The position numbers were made by a program, and so were the translations under genes. Shown here piece after piece: positions 5,126 through 8,122 of a stretch of DNA of 8,122 nucleotides. Below the pieces are notes generated by a model that saw nothing but the letters and a program-made list of their open reading frames with translations, searched no databases and was not told where the DNA came from. How positions within the stretch are numbered: the stretch's first letter is position 1; each line of letters starts with the position of its first letter. This DNA is from Bacteroidales bacterium. Lineage in GTDB: Bacteria; Bacteroidota; Bacteroidia; Bacteroidales; UBA1556. The DNA lies in NCBI GenBank assembly GCA_029939445.1, contig JAOZSY010000118.1, positions 1-8,122 of the forward strand, written 5' to 3'.

Positions 5126-6085
5126 TTAAAAATGTTTTAAAGGAACTTTAGAGAAGAAATATGCTAATCCCAATCCAGAAATCATATGCCAAATTCCCCA
5201 CCAAGCGGCAATAAACATCATTCCACCAAGAGGAAGTGAATCAGGAAAAATTGCTGGGTTAAATAATAATACTAATGCCAAGCCAGAATTCTGAATACCT
5301 GTTTCAATGGTTATACTACGCCTTTCGCGACGCTTTATACCAAAGGAAGAAGCAATACTAAAGCCAGTTATTAGCGCTAATGCGTTGTGTATAAGTACGA
5401 TTACAGTAATCCATTTAATATATAAAACAAAAATATCAAAATTCTTTATAAACGCTATTACAACAAAGAGCATAAATATAATTACGGATACTGTCTGTAT
5501 GGGTTTTTTAATCTTTTCAGTGATTTTGGGATATTTCCAAGCGAAAAGCATTCCTAAAATAAGAGGTATTCCCAAGAGAATAAAGACCGATTGAAACATC
5601 TGTAAATTGTCTATTTCTAATGTTCTTAATAGCCCTCCACCATCTCCTCTATCAGCATATTTTATATATAATCCTCCCCAAAATGCAAAGTTGAAAGGGG
5701 TTAGGATTACTGCGCCTAATGTAGCTATTGCGGTGAGGCTTATGGATAATTCTACGCTACCTTTTGCCAATGAAGATATAAAATTAGATATATTGCCACC
5801 AGGAGCTGCTGATACAAGTATCATTCCGAGAGCGATTCCTTCGGTTATATAATCTTTTAATATTATGGTTAAGATAAAAGTAAATGCCGGTAAAGCAATA
5901 AATTGTGAAAGCAAGCCCACAAGAATCATCTTAGGTTTTTTAAGAAATAGTGTTTTAAACTTTCGTAAACGTATACCCAAAGCCACTCCAAACATTATTA
6001 TTCCTAATGTTATGTTTAGTGCAACTAATCCGCCCTCACTAAAATTTATACGGATGATATCTAATGCTTGGAGTTCTTCGTACAT
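5126..6085 (-). CDS. BASS-family sodium symporter (bile acid:Na+ symporter-like)
   Basis: The 319-residue, strongly hydrophobic protein has about nine to ten predicted membrane segments, the normal size for bacterial BASS transporters. Diagnostic motifs are SAAPGGNISNFISSLAKG (92-109; the PGGxxSN crossover region) followed by SLTAIATLGAVILTP (116-130), and ITIETGIQNSGLALVL (258-273). In the latter, Glu261 and Gln265 match the second sodium-site residues of structurally known ASBT homologues. Relatives move bile acids, pyruvate, pantoate and other organic anions with Na+ across the inner membrane; the motifs do not tell the substrate. It is the first gene of a two-gene unit with mqnB, with only two bases between the coding regions, so a substrate tied to menaquinone or purine metabolism is conceivable but unproven. 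An ATG at 6085 with a -7 promoter element 30 nt upstream supports the chosen start. Confidence 0.92.
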   Translation of the reverse strand: MYEELQALDIIRINFSEGGLVALNITLGIIMFGVALGIRLRKFKTLFLKKPKMILVGLLSQFIALPAFTFILTIILKDYITEGIALGMILVSAAPGGNISNFISSLAKGSVELSISLTAIATLGAVILTPFNFAFWGGLYIKYADRGDGGGLLRTLEIDNLQMFQSVFILLGIPLILGMLFAWKYPKITEKIKKPIQTVSVIIFMLFVVIAFIKNFDIFVLYIKWITVIVLIHNALALITGFSIASSFGIKRRERRSITIETGIQNSGLALVLLFNPAIFPDSLPLGGMMFIAAWWGIWHMISGLGLAYFFSKVPLKHF

Positions 6086-6114
6086 ATTGCTTTTATATAA
6101 ATTGTTTGTATTAG

Positions 6115-6122
6115 CAAATATA
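6115..6122 (-). promoter_or_regulatory. Bacteroidota-type -7 promoter element for the BASS-mqnB operon
   Basis: Read on the - strand this is TATATTTG, an exact match to TAnnTTTG. Its downstream edge is 29 bases before the ATG at 6085, giving an expected leader of roughly 20-25 nt. A TTG lies 25 bases further upstream, more than the usual 19-21, so the -33 element is weak or different. Confidence 0.5.
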
Positions 6123-6201
6123 CGATTTTTTATGATTAATATAAAATCAAGTATTCTAAATAATAATTAAATATCATAATCACCTCATTAATAGTAAGTG
6201 G

Positions 6202-6216
6202 GCAATATGGTATTGC
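6202..6216. repeat. Short hairpin in the gap between the BASS and TolC-family genes
   Basis: GCAATA (6202-6207) and TATTGC (6211-6216) form a perfect six-pair stem with a TGG loop; G-T wobbles can lengthen it outward to 6199-6219. Its three-base loop recalls the hairpins beside the transposase, though the stem sequence differs. Its role is unknown. Confidence 0.4.
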
Positions 6217-6255
6217 TTAAGGCAAGTATATCTTCCAGCCTGACGACGTGTAGTT

Positions 6256-6286
6256 AAAAATTGCAAACTAGCAACGGGCTGTTTGT
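6256..6286 (-). terminator. Likely intrinsic terminator of the RND-TolC operon
   Basis: On the - strand, 14 nt after the TolC-family stop, CAAACAGC (6285-6278) pairs with GC-TAGTTTG (6272-6264, one bulged base), enclosing a five-base CCGTT loop. The stem is followed by CAATTTTT, whose T-run is at 6260-6256. Position, stem and T-run together fit a Rho-independent terminator. Confidence 0.6.
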
Positions 6287-6299
6287 TTATTCTAATACA

Positions 6300-7622
6300 T
6301 TATTTATTTTGCTTAAGCAAAAAGCCACTTAGTTTAATGATTTCTAATTCGGCAAGTTTTGCATTGAAAATAGAGTTGTTGTAGTTGTTTTTGGTCACTA
6401 TTAAGTTGTATTGTGCCTCTCTAAAAGTAGTATTAATAACCTGGCCTAACTTATATTTTTCTTCAGTAAGCTGAAAGTTTTGTGAGGCAGTTTCTACATT
6501 TATTCCTTCTATTTTAACTTTACGCAATGCGTTAAGGTAATCCTTATAAGCAATTAGTAGCTCCATTTCCAATTGTAATGCTAAATCTTCGGCTTGCAAA
6601 CTGGTGCTTTCCATTATGATTTTGGTATTTTTTAATGCTGCATTTCTTCTGCCACCGTTGTAAATTGGAATACTAAGGCTTAAGTTAATGCCAGGACCAT
6701 GAGTTTGGTTAATATCATAGATGCTATTATCAGCACTTGAGTTGTAATAAGCGTAAGAACCTCCTAAGCTAAGAGTTGGAGAATATGATGATTTTACAAT
6801 TTTATAATCCAATAATGACACTTGTTCACGGTATTTTATAGCCATCAATTGAGAGTTCTGATTTATCATTTGATCTTTAAGCTGTTCGTATATATAATTA
6901 TTCTCAGGCACAAAGTCGTTTATCAAATCAAGATTACTGTCCAGAGAAATACTTATAACTCTATTAAATGCAATACGAGAGTTTTCCATAGCTAGTTGGG
7001 CATCATAAAGGATTACAGAATCTTTACTAAGGTCTACTTTTACATTAAGAAGTGATAGCTTAGTTCCTCCACTATATTCAAATTTTGCTTTAGCTAAATC
7101 ATATCTTTTCTGTGAAATCTCGATGGATTCCAATAATGCCTTATAATTCTCTTCAGTGCGAATTACATTATAGTAATTTGCAGCTACTTGCAATATAATA
7201 TTCTCAATAAACACCCTATTTTCGGCATCTGCCAAATAGATATTTGTTTTTAATTTATCAAAAGTGCGCTTATTGCCAAAGCCTGAAAATATAGTATAAT
7301 TGAAATTTATAGAAGCATTATAAATATTGGATTCAACACCAGATTTTTCAACGGTATTAGTGGTTCCACGAATCTGATTTTTGGTATTATCATTACCATA
7401 ATCTATCAAGCCAGAGGCATTCAAAGAGGGTAGTAGCCCCGCCTGTCCAAGACTGGATAGATTCTCAGTAATGATTACACTATTTTGTGAAACCTGTATG
7501 CTTCGATTGTTTTCCAAAGCAATCAATATGGCTTGATTCAAACTCGTCTTTTCTTGAGAATAAATAGCCTTGCTCACAAAAAGAGCCATTAGTAATATTA
7601 ATATTCTATGCTTCATTATCAT
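6300..7622 (-). CDS. TolC-family outer-membrane efflux protein
   Basis: The 440-residue product starts with a signal peptide: basic MIMKHR, a hydrophobic core at about 7-19, and likely cleavage after AIYS before Gln23. There is no lipobox cysteine. The mature part shows the duplicated outer-membrane efflux protein (OEP) architecture, about 26-235 and 245-435. Each half ends its long helix with a related turn motif: RYDLAKAKFEYSGGTKLSLL (173-192) and EEKYKLGQVINTTFREAQ (387-404). Such proteins form trimeric channels through the outer membrane and periplasm for tripartite pumps or type I secretion. The gene overlaps the 3' end of the RND pump gene by 17 nt from ATG 7622; using the second ATG (7616) the overlap would be 11 nt. 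This indicates coupled translation and a common RND efflux function. Its exported substrate cannot be told from the sequence. A terminator-like hairpin follows the stop. Confidence 0.93.
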   Translation of the reverse strand: MIMKHRILILLMALFVSKAIYSQEKTSLNQAILIALENNRSIQVSQNSVIITENLSSLGQAGLLPSLNASGLIDYGNDNTKNQIRGTTNTVEKSGVESNIYNASINFNYTIFSGFGNKRTFDKLKTNIYLADAENRVFIENIILQVAANYYNVIRTEENYKALLESIEISQKRYDLAKAKFEYSGGTKLSLLNVKVDLSKDSVILYDAQLAMENSRIAFNRVISISLDSNLDLINDFVPENNYIYEQLKDQMINQNSQLMAIKYREQVSLLDYKIVKSSYSPTLSLGGSYAYYNSSADNSIYDINQTHGPGINLSLSIPIYNGGRRNAALKNTKIIMESTSLQAEDLALQLEMELLIAYKDYLNALRKVKIEGINVETASQNFQLTEEKYKLGQVINTTFREAQYNLIVTKNNYNNSIFNAKLAELEIIKLSGFLLKQNK

Positions 7623-8122
7623 ATTGTATTTCTTGATATGCAGGTTCTACCTCTTCTTCAGTTAGTTTTTTACCATTCCAAAACCAAGCCCAGAATCTGC
7701 TATAACTATTGGATAATGACATTAAAACTGGTAAAACAATTAAAATCATTATTGTTGCTACGCCTAGTCCGTATGCGATTGTAGCAGCCATTGGAATTAA
7801 AAATTGTGCTTGCATGCTAGTTTCTAGCATTAAAGGAGCTAAACCCGCAATTGTGGTTATGGAGGTTAATACTATTGGCCTAAAGCGAGATAAAGCAGCA
7901 TCATGTAATGCTTTCTTAAAAGGAACGCCTGATTTAATATTAAGATTAAATGTACTTACAAAAACCAAAGCGTCATTTACCAGAATTCCAATAAGTGCGA
8001 TAAGACCTAAAAAGCTAAATAAGCTAATAGATAATCCTTCGATATAATGTCCCCATCCAACACCAATAAAGGAAAATGGAATAAGCAATAAAACAAATAA
8101 TGTTTGCTTGAAAGACCTAAAA
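7606..8122 (-). CDS. RND-family (HAE1-type) efflux transporter, C-terminal part (5' truncated at window edge)
   Basis: The open frame runs off the right edge and shows the last 171 residues of a protein normally about 1,000-1,050 residues long. It covers the final membrane bundle. A helix pair contains SFLGLIALIGILVNDALVFV, the conserved segment corresponding to GLxxLxGIVVNNAIVLVD in AcrB-type pumps. A cytoplasmic amphipathic loop follows (GVPFKKALHDAALSRFRPIVLTS in two parts), then TTIAGLAPLM and two further helices, and an acidic tail (LTEEEVEPAYQEIQYDNEA). RND pumps use the proton gradient to drive export of drugs, lipids or metals across the envelope together with a periplasmic adaptor and an outer-membrane channel. 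The TolC-family gene overlaps its stop codon, and the adaptor gene is presumably upstream, outside the window. A TTG near 8088 is not the real start, because homology continues upstream of it. Confidence 0.93.
   Translation of the reverse strand, partial: FRSFKQTLFVLLLIPFSFIGVGWGHYIEGLSISLFSFLGLIALIGILVNDALVFVSTFNLNIKSGVPFKKALHDAALSRFRPIVLTSITTIAGLAPLMLETSMQAQFLIPMAATIAYGLGVATIMILIVLPVLMSLSNSYSRFWAWFWNGKKLTEEEVEPAYQEIQYDNEA

Noticed and set aside
5307..6170. Three + strand open frames opposite the BASS gene
   Set aside because: They lie antisense to a strongly supported transporter gene, show no recognisable motifs, and reflect its codon pattern.
7606..8088. A separate 160-residue membrane protein starting at a TTG near 8088
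   Set aside because: The same frame continues to the window edge with RND-type residues (FRSFKQTLFVLL), so this is the tail of a larger pump.

Overview
The window looks like a chromosomal segment of a low-GC member of the Bacteroidota, probably Bacteroidales/Marinilabiliales-like. This is inferred from four things: the hpt-adk-obg gene order, an Obg GTPase with no C-terminal OCT domain, weak or absent Shine-Dalgarno sequences, and a TAnnTTTG-type -7 promoter element. No rRNA or tRNA gene and no CRISPR array was seen.

Left part (1-3534, all + strand): the 3' end of a hypoxanthine phosphoribosyltransferase gene is followed closely by an unusual adenylate kinase gene. That gene encodes two complete adenylate-kinase-like domains in one 388-residue chain. 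The first domain has every catalytic residue. The second has lost the P-loop lysine and both Mg-site aspartates but keeps the nucleotide-binding arginines. Next come obg, a PAP2-family membrane phosphatase, and an uncharacterised two-helix membrane protein starting 3 nt after the PAP2 stop.

Middle (3535-4448): an accessory patch. A 359-nt gene-free stretch holds a 22-bp tandem repeat (three full copies plus flanks), an apparently diverged relative of it, and four short hairpins with very small loops. It sits directly downstream of an intact IS200/IS605-type Y1 (HUH) transposase gene on the - strand. The arrangement resembles a RAYT gene with REP-like palindromes.

Right part (4449-8122, all - strand): a BASS-family sodium symporter and a futalosine hydrolase (mqnB, menaquinone biosynthesis) form a tight two-gene operon with a recognisable promoter upstream. 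Further right, the C-terminal part of an RND (HAE1-type) efflux pump overlaps a TolC-family outer-membrane protein gene, and this operon ends at a likely intrinsic terminator.

Functional links: hpt and adk both handle purine salvage and nucleotide balance. Futalosine hydrolase releases hypoxanthine, the substrate of Hpt, but the two genes are far apart and on opposite strands, so this is a metabolic link and not operonic evidence. The observations most worth following are the adenylate kinase/pseudo-kinase tandem and the transposase-associated hairpin and repeat cluster.
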